Shown piece by piece: positions 1-9,746 of a stretch of DNA of 64,000 nucleotides (position 1 is its first letter; each line of letters starts with the position of its first letter). The stretch is from Streptomyces carminius (lineage in GTDB: Bacteria; Actinomycetota; Actinomycetes; Streptomycetales; Streptomycetaceae), in NCBI RefSeq assembly GCF_002794255.1, contig NZ_PGGW01000069.1, positions 363,153-427,152 on the forward strand. Direction: 5' to 3'. Under the pieces are notes generated by a model. That model was given only the letters and a program-made list of their open reading frames with translations. It ran no database searches and was not told where the DNA came from. A program made the position numbers and the translations under genes.

Positions 1-1
1 C

Positions 2-415
2 AACTCGCCCGGCGGCTCCTTCACGGCGCTCACGGCCATCTACGACACGATGCAGTTCGTCAAGCCGGACATCCAGACGGTGTGCATGGGCCAGGCGGCC
101 TCGGCCGCGGCCGTACTGCTGGCGGCCGGCACCCCGGGCAAGCGGATGGCGCTGCCCAACGCCCGGGTGCTGATCCACCAGCCGTACACCGAGACCGGCC
201 GCGGCCAGGTCTCCGACCTGGAGATCGCCGCCAACGAGGTGCAGCGGATGCGGACCCAGCTGGAGGAGCTGCTCGCCAAGCACTCCAACAAGCCGATCGA
301 GCAGATCAACCAGGACATCGAGCGTGACAAGATCCTCACCGCCGAGGAGTCGCTCGAGTACGGCCTGATCGACCAGATCATCTCCACCCGCAAGACCTCG
401 GTGGGGCTGGGCTAG
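2..415 (+). CDS. clpP: ATP-dependent Clp protease proteolytic subunit, 3' part (ClpP2-like)
   Basis: This is the C-terminal 137 residues of a ClpP serine peptidase; the 5' end lies outside the window and the reading frame starts at base 2. The catalytic triad is visible: Ser in the GQAASAAA motif (residue 34 of the fragment), His in VLIHQP (residue 59) and Asp in ERDKIL (residue 109). ClpP forms the tetradecameric chamber that degrades proteins unfolded by ClpX, which follows 210 bases downstream. Streptomyces carry a clpP1-clpP2 pair before clpX, so the position next to clpX suggests the second paralogue (clpP2). That paralogue assignment rests on recalled gene order, not on a comparison. 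Confidence 0.95.
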   Translation, partial: NSPGGSFTALTAIYDTMQFVKPDIQTVCMGQAASAAAVLLAAGTPGKRMALPNARVLIHQPYTETGRGQVSDLEIAANEVQRMRTQLEELLAKHSNKPIEQINQDIERDKILTAEESLEYGLIDQIISTRKTSVGLG

Positions 416-625
416 GACCGCACAGGTCCGCGGGCAGGCCACGGAATCCGCGGGAATCTCCCGAACATTTCCGCCCCCCTCGGGTCGAGTCGGTCCGAGG
501 GGGGCCCACCCGGGGGCCCGGGCAAGGTACCGTCTTAGGGGGTCCGGGGCCGCCCCCGCCAAGGCCCAGAGCAAGCACCCGGGTTCGTGGAACTCGACGG
601 ATCCCATGCGAAGGAGAAGCACCTC

Positions 626-1915
<1,290 letters not shown>

Positions 1916-1935
1916 CGCGCCGACGCGCACAGACG

Positions 1936-1985
1936 CACACCTGGGGGTGCCCCGGCGGTTTCCCGCCGGGGCACCCCCAGGTGTG
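1936..1985. terminator. Bidirectional hairpin terminator after clpX
   Basis: A perfect 23-base-pair stem (1936-1958 with 1963-1985) closes a TTTC loop. It sits 20 bases after the clpX stop and about 50 bases beyond the stop of the convergent gene on the other strand, so it can end both transcripts. There is no U-tract, which is usual in Streptomyces. Confidence 0.85.
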
Positions 1986-2036
1986 CTTCGCCCCGGCCGC
2001 CGTGCGCGTAGGGCGGGGGCCGTGCGGGCGCGGCGG

Positions 2037-2972
2037 CTACTCGATCTCGACGCGCACGTCGTTGCGGAGCCTGGCCGCGGCCTCGGCGGCCTCGTCGATC
2101 GAGAAGTTCTCGCCGGTGGTGAATGCGGTCATGTCGTTCAGGGCCGAGTAGGCGATGGTGCTGTGGTCGCCCCAGATGCAGAAGGGCATGGTGAAGGCGC
2201 CACCGCCCAGCTCGGCGGTGCCTTCGCCGGAGAGCTTCATCTCCTGGCATTTCATGACGGCGTTCTCCAGCCCCGGGGGAGACACCTCCCTGGGCTCGCC
2301 GACCAGTTCAGCCGTGCCCTCGGCCCCGTCCCCGCCCGCGCCGGAGTCCTCCCGGATCCCCTCCTCCGCCTTCGCGAACATCGCGTCGACGGCTGCCTCG
2401 GGGTCCTTGATCTCGCCCCAGACCCCGCTGAAGCTCAGATGCTTCTGGGACAGGACGTCGTCTCCGGAGGTGTAGGTGGCGGAGACGCTCGTGGGGTCGC
2501 TGACCCCGAACTGCTCGAGCTCCTTGAGGTCCTCCGACTTGAACGGACCCTCGTCGTTCTCGTTCGGGTTCTTCCGGTACTCGCCGTCCAGGACCGTCTC
2601 GGACGCGACGAGCTTGTAGTTCTTGCCGTCGTCGGCGACCGTGCCGCCGTCGTCGCCCCCGAAGACGACATAGCCGCCGATCGCCAGGCCCACGACCGCC
2701 AGCGCCGTCACCAGGACGCCGATGGTCCTGCCCTTGTTGCCGCCGCCCGGCGGGGGCGGCGGCAGGTACCCGCCAGGCTGCTGCGGGGCGCCGTAAGGTC
2801 CGGGCTGCTGCGGGTAGCCGTAACCGGGCTGCGCCGGGGGGACTCCCATCCCGGGCTGGGGCGGTCCGGGCTGCTGCGGTGGGTAGCCGTAACCGGGCTG
2901 GGGCGGGGTGCCGTACGGGTTCGGCTGACCGCCGTACGGACCGGGCTGGGGCGGTGGCTGGTGGTGGCTCAC
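2037..2972 (-). CDS. Proline/glycine/tyrosine-rich membrane-anchored hypothetical protein
   Basis: Function not recognised. The protein has 311 residues from GTG 2972, with an AGGGGGAG ribosome site just upstream. Residues 1-77 are a low-complexity Pro-Gly-Gln-Tyr segment with repeated PQQPGPY-like units. One hydrophobic helix follows at about 83-104 (TIGVLVTALAVVGLAIGGYVVFG), then an acidic extracellular region of about 200 residues. Two cysteines (MKCQEM and FCIWGD) could form a disulfide. The layout of cytoplasmic Pro-rich tail, one membrane span and outer domain is common among actinobacterial proteins, some of them serine/threonine kinase targets, but no kinase domain is present. It runs opposite to its neighbours, sharing a terminator with clpX and a 134-base divergent promoter region with valS. 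Confidence 0.8.
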   Translation of the reverse strand: MSHHQPPPQPGPYGGQPNPYGTPPQPGYGYPPQQPGPPQPGMGVPPAQPGYGYPQQPGPYGAPQQPGGYLPPPPPGGGNKGRTIGVLVTALAVVGLAIGGYVVFGGDDGGTVADDGKNYKLVASETVLDGEYRKNPNENDEGPFKSEDLKELEQFGVSDPTSVSATYTSGDDVLSQKHLSFSGVWGEIKDPEAAVDAMFAKAEEGIREDSGAGGDGAEGTAELVGEPREVSPPGLENAVMKCQEMKLSGEGTAELGGGAFTMPFCIWGDHSTIAYSALNDMTAFTTGENFSIDEAAEAAARLRNDVRVEIE

Positions 2973-3093
2973 GGACGGGGCTCCCCCTCATTCGGACAGG
3001 TGCGTGAAAAGCTGTGCCCCATCCTGGCGGACCGCGCCGCTTCCCGTTGCCCTGGCCCCCTAAACCGATTCGAGACCGCTACACAGCGGCCCG

Positions 3094-3106
3094 TACACTG
3101 GCGGTC
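3094..3106 (+). promoter_or_regulatory. Probable leaderless promoter of valS
   Basis: A TACACT -10 box lies at 3094-3099, seven bases before the GTG at 3107, so transcription would start at or next to the start codon. The same CGTACACTGG string occurs before folC. A weak -35 candidate (TTCGAG) is at 3069-3074. No ribosome site precedes the GTG, which fits leaderless translation. Confidence 0.6.
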
Positions 3107-5755
3107 GTGACCGACAACTCTCAGCAGAGCCCGACCCCCGCCGGGGCGGAGCCATCGAACAGCGCCCATGCCAGCCTGCCGACTCAGTACGTTCCGGCCG
3201 AGGTAGAGGAGAAGCTGTACGAGCGCTGGGTGGAGCGCGGTTACTTCGAGGCGGACGCCAAGAGCGACAAGCCGCCGTACACGGTCGTCATCCCCCCGCC
3301 CAACGTCACCGGCAGCCTGCACCTGGGCCACGCCTTCGAGCACACGCTGATCGACGCCCTCACCCGCCGCAAGCGCATGCAGGGCTTCGAGACGCTGTGG
3401 CAGCCGGGCATGGACCACGCGGGCATCGCCACCCAGAACGTGGTCGAGCGGGAGCTGGCCAAGGAGGGCAAGTCCCGCCACGACCTGGGGCGCGAGGCGT
3501 TCGTCGAGCGCGTGTGGCGGTGGAAGGCGGAGTCCGGCGGGCGGATCTCCGGCCAGATGCGGCGGCTGGGCGACGGCGTCGCCTGGTCGCGGGAGCGCTT
3601 CACCATGGACGAGGGGCTCTCCCGCGCCGTCCAGACGATCTTCAAGCGGCTCCACGACGACGAGCTGATCTACCGCGCCGAGCGGATCATCAACTGGTGC
3701 CCGCGCTGTCTGACGGCCATCTCCGACATCGAGGTGGGGTACGCCGACCAGGACGGCGAGCTGGTCTCCATCCGCTACGGCGAGGGCGAGAACTCCATCG
3801 TCGTCGCCACCACCCGCGCCGAGACGATGCTCGGTGACACCGCCGTGGCCGTCCACCCCGACGACGAGCGCTATGCCCACCTCGTCGGCACCGAGGTCGA
3901 GCTGCCGCTCACCGGCCGCCGTATCCCCGTCGTCGCGGACGAGCACGTCGACCGGGAGTTCGGCACGGGCGCCGTCAAGGTCACCCCGGCCCACGACCCG
4001 AACGACTTCGAGATCGGCCGCCGCCACGACCTGCCCTCCGTCACGATCATGGACGAGCACGCCGTGATCACCGCCCACGGCCCGTTCCAGGGCCTGGACC
4101 GGCTGGAGGCCCGCTCGGCGGTCGTGGGCGCGCTGCGCGCCGAGGGGCGGATCGTCGCCGAGAAGCGGCCGTACAGCCACTCGGTCGGGCACTGCTCGCG
4201 CTGCAGGACCACCGTCGAGCCGCGGCTGTCGATGCAGTGGTGGGTGAGGGTCGGCCCGCTGGCGAAGGCGGCCGGCGACGCGGTGCGCGACGGCCGGGTC
4301 GCCATCCATCCCAAGGAGATGGAGAAGCGCTACTTCGACTGGGTGGACAACCTCCACGACTGGTGCATCTCCCGCCAGCTGTGGTGGGGCCACCGCATCC
4401 CGGTCTGGTACGGGCCGAACGGCGAGACGGTCTGCGTCGGCCCGGACGAGGAGCCCCCGTCCGGCGAGGGCTGGTACCAGGACAGCGACGTCCTGGACAC
4501 CTGGTTCTCCTCCGGTCTGTGGCCCTTCTCCACGCTCGGCTGGCCCGAGCGGACCGAGAGCCTGGCGAAGTTCTATCCGAACTCCGTCCTGGTCACCGGC
4601 TACGACATCCTCTTCTTCTGGGTCGCCCGGATGATGATGTTCGGCCTGTACGCGATGGACGGCACCCCGCCGTTCCACACCATCGCGCTGCACGGCATGG
4701 TCCGCGACCAGTTCGGCAAGAAGATGTCGAAGTCCTTCGGTAACGCGGTCGACCCGCTGGACTGGATGGACAAGTACGGCTCCGACGCACTGCGCTTCAC
4801 CCTGGCGCGCGGCGCCAACCCCGGGGTCGACGTGCCCATCGGCGAGGACTGGGTCCAGGCGTCCCGCAACTTCGCCAACAAGGTCTGGAACGCCACCCGC
4901 TTCGCGCTGATGAACGGAGCCACGGTCGAGGGCGGTCTGCCCGCGCCCGAGGAGCTGACGGCCACCGACCGCTGGATCCTCTCCCGGCTGAACACCGTGG
5001 TGACCGAGGCGGACGCGTACTACGACGACTACCAGTTCGCCAAGCTCTCCGACCTCCTCTACCACTTCGCGTGGGACGAGGTCTTCGACTGGTACGTCGA
5101 GCTGTCCAAGACCACCTTCGCCGAGGGCGGCGCCGCGGCCCGGGCCTCCGCCCGCGTCCTGGGCGAGGTGCTGGACACCACGCTGCGGCTGCTCCACCCG
5201 GTGATGCCGTTCGTCACCGAGACGCTGTGGACGACGCTGACGGGCGGGGAGTCCGTGGTGATCGCCGACTGGCCGGCCGACTCCGGTTTCCGCGACGCGG
5301 ACGCCGAGCGGGAGATCGCCACGCTCCAGCAGGTGATCACCGAGGTCCGCCGGTTCCGTGCCGACCAGGGCCTCCAGCCCGGCCAGCGCGTTCCGGCCCG
5401 GCTCGCCCTGGACGGCACCCCGCTGACGGCGCACGAGGCGGCCATCCGCTCCCTGGCACGGCTGACGCCGGCCGGTGCGGGCTTCACGGCGACCGCGTCC
5501 CTGCCGGTGGCCGGGGCGACGGTCGAGCTGGACCTGTCCGGCGCGATCGACTTCGCGGCCGAGCGCAAGCGGCTCACGAAGGACCTGGGCGCCGCGCAGA
5601 AGGAGCTGGCGCAGACCACCGCCAAGCTGGGCAACGAGGCGTTCCTGGCCAAGGCGCCCGACCAGGTGGTGGCGAAGATCAGGGGCCGCAAGGAGCAGGC
5701 CGAGGCGGACATCGCCCGGATCGCCGCGCAGCTGGAGGCCCTGCCCCAGGGCTGA
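3107..5755 (+). CDS. valS: Valyl-tRNA synthetase
   Basis: This class I aminoacyl-tRNA synthetase charges tRNA-Val in the cytoplasm. It has 882 residues from GTG 3107, the family's normal length; the longer frame from 3014 would cross the promoter. The HIGH motif appears as HLGH (residues 72-75, after PPPNVTGS) and KMSKS is intact at about residue 540 (KKMSKSFGN). The editing (CP1) domain lies between them, and the C-terminal hundred residues form the ValS-type coiled-coil arm. The first 25 residues are a Ser/Pro/Ala-rich variable leader typical of Streptomyces ValS. I see no T-box or attenuator upstream; transcription appears leaderless. A 20-base-pair hairpin follows. Confidence 0.97.
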   Translation: MTDNSQQSPTPAGAEPSNSAHASLPTQYVPAEVEEKLYERWVERGYFEADAKSDKPPYTVVIPPPNVTGSLHLGHAFEHTLIDALTRRKRMQGFETLWQPGMDHAGIATQNVVERELAKEGKSRHDLGREAFVERVWRWKAESGGRISGQMRRLGDGVAWSRERFTMDEGLSRAVQTIFKRLHDDELIYRAERIINWCPRCLTAISDIEVGYADQDGELVSIRYGEGENSIVVATTRAETMLGDTAVAVHPDDERYAHLVGTEVELPLTGRRIPVVADEHVDREFGTGAVKVTPAHDPNDFEIGRRHDLPSVTIMDEHAVITAHGPFQGLDRLEARSAVVGALRAEGRIVAEKRPYSHSVGHCSRCRTTVEPRLSMQWWVRVGPLAKAAGDAVRDGRVAIHPKEMEKRYFDWVDNLHDWCISRQLWWGHRIPVWYGPNGETVCVGPDEEPPSGEGWYQDSDVLDTWFSSGLWPFSTLGWPERTESLAKFYPNSVLVTGYDILFFWVARMMMFGLYAMDGTPPFHTIALHGMVRDQFGKKMSKSFGNAVDPLDWMDKYGSDALRFTLARGANPGVDVPIGEDWVQASRNFANKVWNATRFALMNGATVEGGLPAPEELTATDRWILSRLNTVVTEADAYYDDYQFAKLSDLLYHFAWDEVFDWYVELSKTTFAEGGAAARASARVLGEVLDTTLRLLHPVMPFVTETLWTTLTGGESVVIADWPADSGFRDADAEREIATLQQVITEVRRFRADQGLQPGQRVPARLALDGTPLTAHEAAIRSLARLTPAGAGFTATASLPVAGATVELDLSGAIDFAAERKRLTKDLGAAQKELAQTTAKLGNEAFLAKAPDQVVAKIRGRKEQAEADIARIAAQLEALPQG

Positions 5756-5786
5756 GCGGCGGGCCGGGGCGGATTCCGGCGGCACG

Positions 5787-5836
5787 GGCCGGCCCCGCTC
5801 CGGGGGGCCGCGGCCACCCCCGGAGCGGGGCCGGCC
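5787..5836 (+). terminator. Hairpin terminator between valS and folC
   Basis: A perfect 20-base-pair GC stem (5787-5806 with 5817-5836) closes a 10-base loop. It lies 31 bases after the valS stop and just before the folC -10 box at 5850, separating the two transcription units. Confidence 0.75.
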
Positions 5837-5849
5837 GCGGCCGTCTCCG

Positions 5850-5861
5850 TACACTGGAACG
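5850..5861 (+). promoter_or_regulatory. Probable leaderless promoter of folC
   Basis: TACACT at 5850-5855 is followed six bases later by the GTG start of folC at 5862. The box and its flanks (CGTACACTGG) repeat the valS promoter. No ribosome site is visible. Confidence 0.6.
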
Positions 5862-7415
5862 GTGAGCGAGCACCCCCCGCACGATCCCCACGGCGGCCCC
5901 GGCGATTCCGGCGATCCCGGTGACGGACCCGATCTCGTGGAGAGGTTCGACGAGATCATCGACGCCGAGACGGACCGTGACCCCGATCTCGCGGTGATCG
6001 AGGCGGGCAGCCGCACCCTGCGCACCCAGGCCGGACCGTCCCCGGACGGCCTGCCGTCCCGGCCCGGGGACCCGGAGCTGGACCGGGCGCTGCGGGAGGT
6101 GGAGAACGAGCTGCTGGGCCGCTGGCCGGAGACGCGGCTGGAGCCGTCGCTGGAGCGGATCAGCGCCCTGACGGACCTCCTGGGCGAGCCGCAGCGCTCC
6201 TACCCGGCCGTCCACATCACCGGCACCAACGGCAAGACCAGCACCGCCCGGATGATCGAGGCGCTGTTCGGCGCGTTCGACCTGCGCACCGGCCGCTACA
6301 GCAGCCCGCACGTCCAGGCTGTGACCGAGCGGATCAGCCTGGACGGCGCGCCGATCAGCGCCGAGCGGTTCATCGAAACCTACCGGGACCTGGAGCCGTA
6401 CGTCGGAATGGTGGACGCCGCCTCCGAGCACCGGCTGTCGTTCTTCGAGGTGCTCACCGGCATGGCGTACGCCGCCTTCGCCGACGCGCCCGTGGACGTG
6501 GCGGTCGTCGAGGTCGGCATGGGCGGGAGCTGGGACGCCACCAACGTGATCGACGCGACAGTCGCCGTCGTCACCCCGATCTCCCTGGACCACACCGACC
6601 GGTTGGGCGGCACACCCGCGCGGATCGCGGAGGAGAAGTCCGGCATCGTCAAGCGGGACGCCACCGTCGTCCTGGCACAGCAGCCGGTGGACGCCGCCTC
6701 GGTCGTGCTGCGCCGGGCCGCGGAGCTGGACGCCACCGTCGCCCGCGAGGGGCTGGAGTTCGGGGTGCTCTCCCGCGAGGTCGCCGTCGGCGGTCAGCTG
6801 CTGACCCTGCGCGGGCTGGGCGGGGAGTACCCGGAGATCTTCCTGCCGCTGCACGGCGCGCACATGGCGCACAACGCCGCCGTGGCGCTGGCCGCCGTCG
6901 AGGCGTTCTTCGGCATCGGCGCGCAGCGGGTGCGCACCCTGGACGTCGAGGCCGTCCGTACCGCCTTCGCCTCCGTGACCTCGCCCGGACGGCTGGAAGT
7001 GGTGCGCCGCAGCCCGACGGTGGTGCTGGACGCCGCGCACAACCCGGCGGGCGCCCGTGCCGCGGCCGAGGCGGTCACCGAGGCCTTCGGCTTCAGCCGG
7101 CTGATCGGGGTGGTCGCGCCCAGCGCGGGCAAGGACGTGCGGGGGCTGCTGGAGGCCTTCGAACCGGTCTTCGCCGAGGTCGTGGTCACCCGCAACGCCA
7201 CCGCCCGCGCCATGGACGTGGACGAGCTCGCCGCCGTGGCGGTGGAGGTCTTCGGGGAGGAGCGGGTGCAGGTCACCCCGCGGCTCGACGACGCCCTGGA
7301 GGAGGCCGTCACGCTGGCCGAGGAGGAGAGCGAGTACGCCGGCGCGGGCGTGCTGGTCACCGGTTCGGTCTTCACCGTCGGCGAGGCGCGGCTGCTGCTC
7401 GGAAAGGACCGCTGA
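5862..7415 (+). CDS. folC: Bifunctional folylpolyglutamate synthase / dihydrofolate synthase
   Basis: FolC adds glutamate to dihydropteroate and to reduced folates, an ATP-dependent ligase of the Mur ligase fold. The protein has 517 residues. The nucleotide-binding motif GTNGKTST is at about 119-126, followed by the SSPHVQ and ERI segments typical of FolC. The Mur-type central and C-terminal domains include LDAAHNPAGA at about residue 390. The first 65 residues are an acidic, Gly/Asp/Pro-rich extension upstream of the conserved fold. The start GTG was chosen because of the -10 box six bases upstream. The stop codon directly abuts the ATG of the next gene, so the two are co-translated. Confidence 0.95.
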   Translation: MSEHPPHDPHGGPGDSGDPGDGPDLVERFDEIIDAETDRDPDLAVIEAGSRTLRTQAGPSPDGLPSRPGDPELDRALREVENELLGRWPETRLEPSLERISALTDLLGEPQRSYPAVHITGTNGKTSTARMIEALFGAFDLRTGRYSSPHVQAVTERISLDGAPISAERFIETYRDLEPYVGMVDAASEHRLSFFEVLTGMAYAAFADAPVDVAVVEVGMGGSWDATNVIDATVAVVTPISLDHTDRLGGTPARIAEEKSGIVKRDATVVLAQQPVDAASVVLRRAAELDATVAREGLEFGVLSREVAVGGQLLTLRGLGGEYPEIFLPLHGAHMAHNAAVALAAVEAFFGIGAQRVRTLDVEAVRTAFASVTSPGRLEVVRRSPTVVLDAAHNPAGARAAAEAVTEAFGFSRLIGVVAPSAGKDVRGLLEAFEPVFAEVVVTRNATARAMDVDELAAVAVEVFGEERVQVTPRLDDALEEAVTLAEEESEYAGAGVLVTGSVFTVGEARLLLGKDR

Positions 7416-7745
7416 ATGCGTACGCTCTGCGCCTCCACGCTCATCGGGGAGTTCCTCGTGATCGGCTTCGCCGCCCTGGTGGCGACGCGGCTGGACGGGC
7501 TGCCCGCTTCGACGGTGTGGACGGTGGCCGGGGTGGCGATGGCGCTGTGCCTGGTGCTGTGCGGCGTGATCACCCGGCCCGGCGGGGTCCAGCTCGGCTG
7601 GGCGCTGCAACTCGGCCTGATCGCCTCCGGGTTCGTGGTCCCGGCGATGTTCCTCCTCGGGGTCGTCTTCGCCGTCCTGTGGTGGGCGTCGGTCCACTTC
7701 GGCCGCAAGGTGGACGAGGCGAAGGCCCGCGCGGCGGCCTCCTGA
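7416..7745 (+). CDS. DUF4233-like integral membrane protein
   Basis: A 109-residue membrane protein that starts on the base after the folC stop, with GGAAAGGA ribosome sequence inside the end of folC. About three or four hydrophobic helices span residues 5-25, 33-50 and 58-92, with a short charged C-terminus. Small proteins annotated DUF4233 are known directly downstream of folC in actinobacteria, and size and position fit that family. The biochemical role is unknown. Tight coupling to folC and position before ndk suggest a single operon. Confidence 0.8.
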   Translation: MRTLCASTLIGEFLVIGFAALVATRLDGLPASTVWTVAGVAMALCLVLCGVITRPGGVQLGWALQLGLIASGFVVPAMFLLGVVFAVLWWASVHFGRKVDEAKARAAAS

Positions 7746-7869
7746 GCGACGGCCTCCCGAGCGGCGGCCCGGTACGGCCGGGTGCCGCCGGGCCGCGGCC
7801 GGCCTGCCTGTAGCCTCTGAGCACTTGTGAAACGCCGTCGTCCCGCCGCACTTCAAGGAGCCGCCGACC

Positions 7870-8283
7870 ATGAGCCAGCGCACCCTCGTCCTCCTCAAGC
7901 CCGACGCGGTCAGGCGCGGTCTGATCGGTGAACTCGTCGGCCGTGTCGAGCGCAAGGCCGGCTGGACGATCAGCGCCCTGGAACTGCGCACCCTGGACCG
8001 CGACACGCTGGAGCGGCACTACGCGGAGCACGTCGGCCGGCCGTTCTACGAGCCGCTGCTGGAGTTCATGACCTCCGGCCCCGCCGTGGTGATGGTGGTC
8101 GAGGGGGAACGGGTGATCGAGGGGGTGCGCGCCCTGGCGGGGCCGACCGACCCGATCGCCGCGCCGCCCGGCTCCATCCGGGGGGACTTCGGCACGATCG
8201 TGCGTGAGAACCTCATTCACGCGTCGGATTCGGAGGAGTCCGCCGAACGGGAGCTGAAGATTTTCTTTCCTTCGCTCTTCTGA
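7870..8283 (+). CDS. ndk: Nucleoside diphosphate kinase
   Basis: Ndk transfers the gamma phosphate between nucleoside triphosphates and diphosphates through a phosphohistidine. The protein has 137 residues, the normal length. The active-site His is at residue 117 in ENLIHASDS, the nucleotide-binding start TLVLLKPDAV is intact, and the conserved ESAERE segment follows. The ATG is preceded by AAGGAG at a suitable distance. A possible -10 box, TAGCCT, lies at 7811-7816. An 11-base-pair hairpin follows the gene. Confidence 0.97.
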   Translation: MSQRTLVLLKPDAVRRGLIGELVGRVERKAGWTISALELRTLDRDTLERHYAEHVGRPFYEPLLEFMTSGPAVVMVVEGERVIEGVRALAGPTDPIAAPPGSIRGDFGTIVRENLIHASDSEESAERELKIFFPSLF

Positions 8284-8314
8284 CGGCGTGTCATTCGTGC
8301 AAACCTCTTGACCT

Positions 8315-8342
8315 GGGGCGATCGATGGAATTCGATCGCCCC
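8315..8342 (+). terminator. Hairpin terminator after ndk
   Basis: A perfect 11-base-pair stem (8315-8325 with 8332-8342) closes a TGGAAT loop 31 bases after the ndk stop. The rest of the gap up to mreB (8343-8555) holds no gene; I could not assign the mreB promoter within it. Confidence 0.65.
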
Positions 8343-8555
8343 TACGTGAACTCGCCTCCACTCGGGGGAACGAATCACCCGGACGCGACGTCAGCACATA
8401 AGGGGATGACCCGCGTACCGCCGACAATGACGGAGGAGGAGCCCTCTGGCCCGCGCCGGTAAGAGCGCGACTACGATGGAAACCTCTCCGGATCCCGCAG
8501 CGCACGCTGTCGTCCTCCCCTCACACGTTCCAGTTGGAAGGCCTGACGTATCCTC

Positions 8556-9587
8556 ATGGCGAACAACATGTCGTTCATCGGCCGTGACATGGCTGTCGAC
8601 CTCGGGACCGCCAACACGCTGGTGTACGTCAGGGGTCGCGGGATCGTCCTCAACGAGCCATCGGTCGTCGCCATCAACACCAACACCGGCGGAATCCTCG
8701 CGGTCGGCGCCGAGGCGAAGAAGATGATCGGCCGCACCCCGGGCAACATCGTGGCGGTCCGTCCCCTGAAGGACGGTGTCATCGCCGACTTCGAGATCAC
8801 CGAGCGGATGCTCCGCTACTTCATCCTCAAGATCCACAAGCGGCGTTATCTCGCGCGCCCCCGGGTGGTCGTCTGCGTCCCCTCCGGCATCACGGGTGTC
8901 GAGCGCCGCGCGGTCATCGAGGCCTCCACCCAGGCCGGTGCCCGGCAGGTGCACATCATCGAGGAGCCGATGGCCGCCGCGATCGGCTCGGGGCTGCCGG
9001 TCCACGAGGCGACGGGCAACATGGTCGTCGACATCGGCGGCGGCACCACCGAGGTCGCGGTGATCTCGCTCGGCGGCATCGTCACGGCGCAGTCCATCCG
9101 CGTCGCGGGAGACGAACTGGACAACGCGATCATCCAGTACGTCAAGAAGGAGTACAGCCTGCTCCTGGGCGAGCGCAGCGCCGAGAGCATCAAGCTCACG
9201 ATCGGCTCGGCGTACGAGATGGACGACGACGAGCACACCGAGATCCGCGGCCGCGACCTGGTCAGCGGGCTGCCGAAGACGGTGGTCATCTCCTCCGCCG
9301 AGGTCCGCAAGGCCATCGAGGAGCCGGTCAACGCCATCGTGGACGCGGTGAAGACCACCCTCGACAAGTGCCCGCCCGAACTCTCCGGCGACATCATGGA
9401 CCGCGGCATCGTCCTCACCGGCGGCGGCGCCCTGCTGCGCGGCCTGGACGAGCGGCTGCGCCGCGAGACGGGCATGCCCATCCACATCGCCGAGGACCCG
9501 CTGGACTCGGTGGCGCTGGGCTCCGGCAAGTGCGTCGAGGAGTTCGAGGCGCTCCAGCAGGTGCTCGACTCCCAGCCGCGCCGGTAA
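8556..9587 (+). CDS. mreB: Rod-shape/spore-wall determining actin homologue MreB
   Basis: MreB is a bacterial actin that forms membrane-associated filaments and organises wall synthesis; in Streptomyces it works mainly in spore wall assembly rather than hyphal growth. The protein has 343 residues. Phosphate-1 (DLGTANT, about 15-21), connector and phosphate-2 (DIGGGTTEVAV) motifs and the adenosine motif (LTGGGALL) are all present. The ATG at 8556 gives a four-residue extension (MANN) before the conserved MSFIGRDMA; the second ATG at 8568 is also possible. It heads the mreB-mreC-mreD-pbp2-rodA cluster; a repeat-bearing 159-base gap separates it from mreC. Confidence 0.97.
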   Translation: MANNMSFIGRDMAVDLGTANTLVYVRGRGIVLNEPSVVAINTNTGGILAVGAEAKKMIGRTPGNIVAVRPLKDGVIADFEITERMLRYFILKIHKRRYLARPRVVVCVPSGITGVERRAVIEASTQAGARQVHIIEEPMAAAIGSGLPVHEATGNMVVDIGGGTTEVAVISLGGIVTAQSIRVAGDELDNAIIQYVKKEYSLLLGERSAESIKLTIGSAYEMDDDEHTEIRGRDLVSGLPKTVVISSAEVRKAIEEPVNAIVDAVKTTLDKCPPELSGDIMDRGIVLTGGGALLRGLDERLRRETGMPIHIAEDPLDSVALGSGKCVEEFEALQQVLDSQPRR

Positions 9588-9674
9588 CCGGCCCGGCCGC
9601 CGGCCGCGCGGCCCGTACCGCGCGGCCGGGCACCACGCGGTCCGGCGCCGGGGCCGGACGGGACCGAGAGGTCC

Positions 9675-9725
9675 GGCAAGCCCAACAAGCCCAACAAGCC
9701 CAACAAGCCCGGCAAGTCCGACAAG
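9675..9725 (+). repeat. 9-base tandem repeat between mreB and mreC
   Basis: Three exact AACAAGCCC units at 9684-9710 are flanked by diverged copies (GGCAAGCCC before, GGCAAGTCC and GACAAG after). The array is in the same frame as both mreB and mreC. No stop occurs in that frame from the mreB stop to the mreC start, so it would read as Lys-Pro-Asn repeats if translated. I see no start codon for such an extension. It may be a decayed coding segment or a leader element. Confidence 0.7.
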
Positions 9726-9746
9726 GGGAAGGCACGGCCGTCGCAC

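Noticed and set aside
2973..3106. Possible T-box or attenuator in front of valS
   Set aside because: No leader ORF with Val codons, no T-box bulge sequence and no U-tract terminator; a leaderless promoter explains the region.
2969..6025. Long minus-strand open frame (1018 codons) opposite valS
   Set aside because: It mirrors valS and folC codons, crosses two terminators, and is dominated by Arg/Gly/Val/Leu low-complexity sequence as expected from a GC-rich antisense frame.
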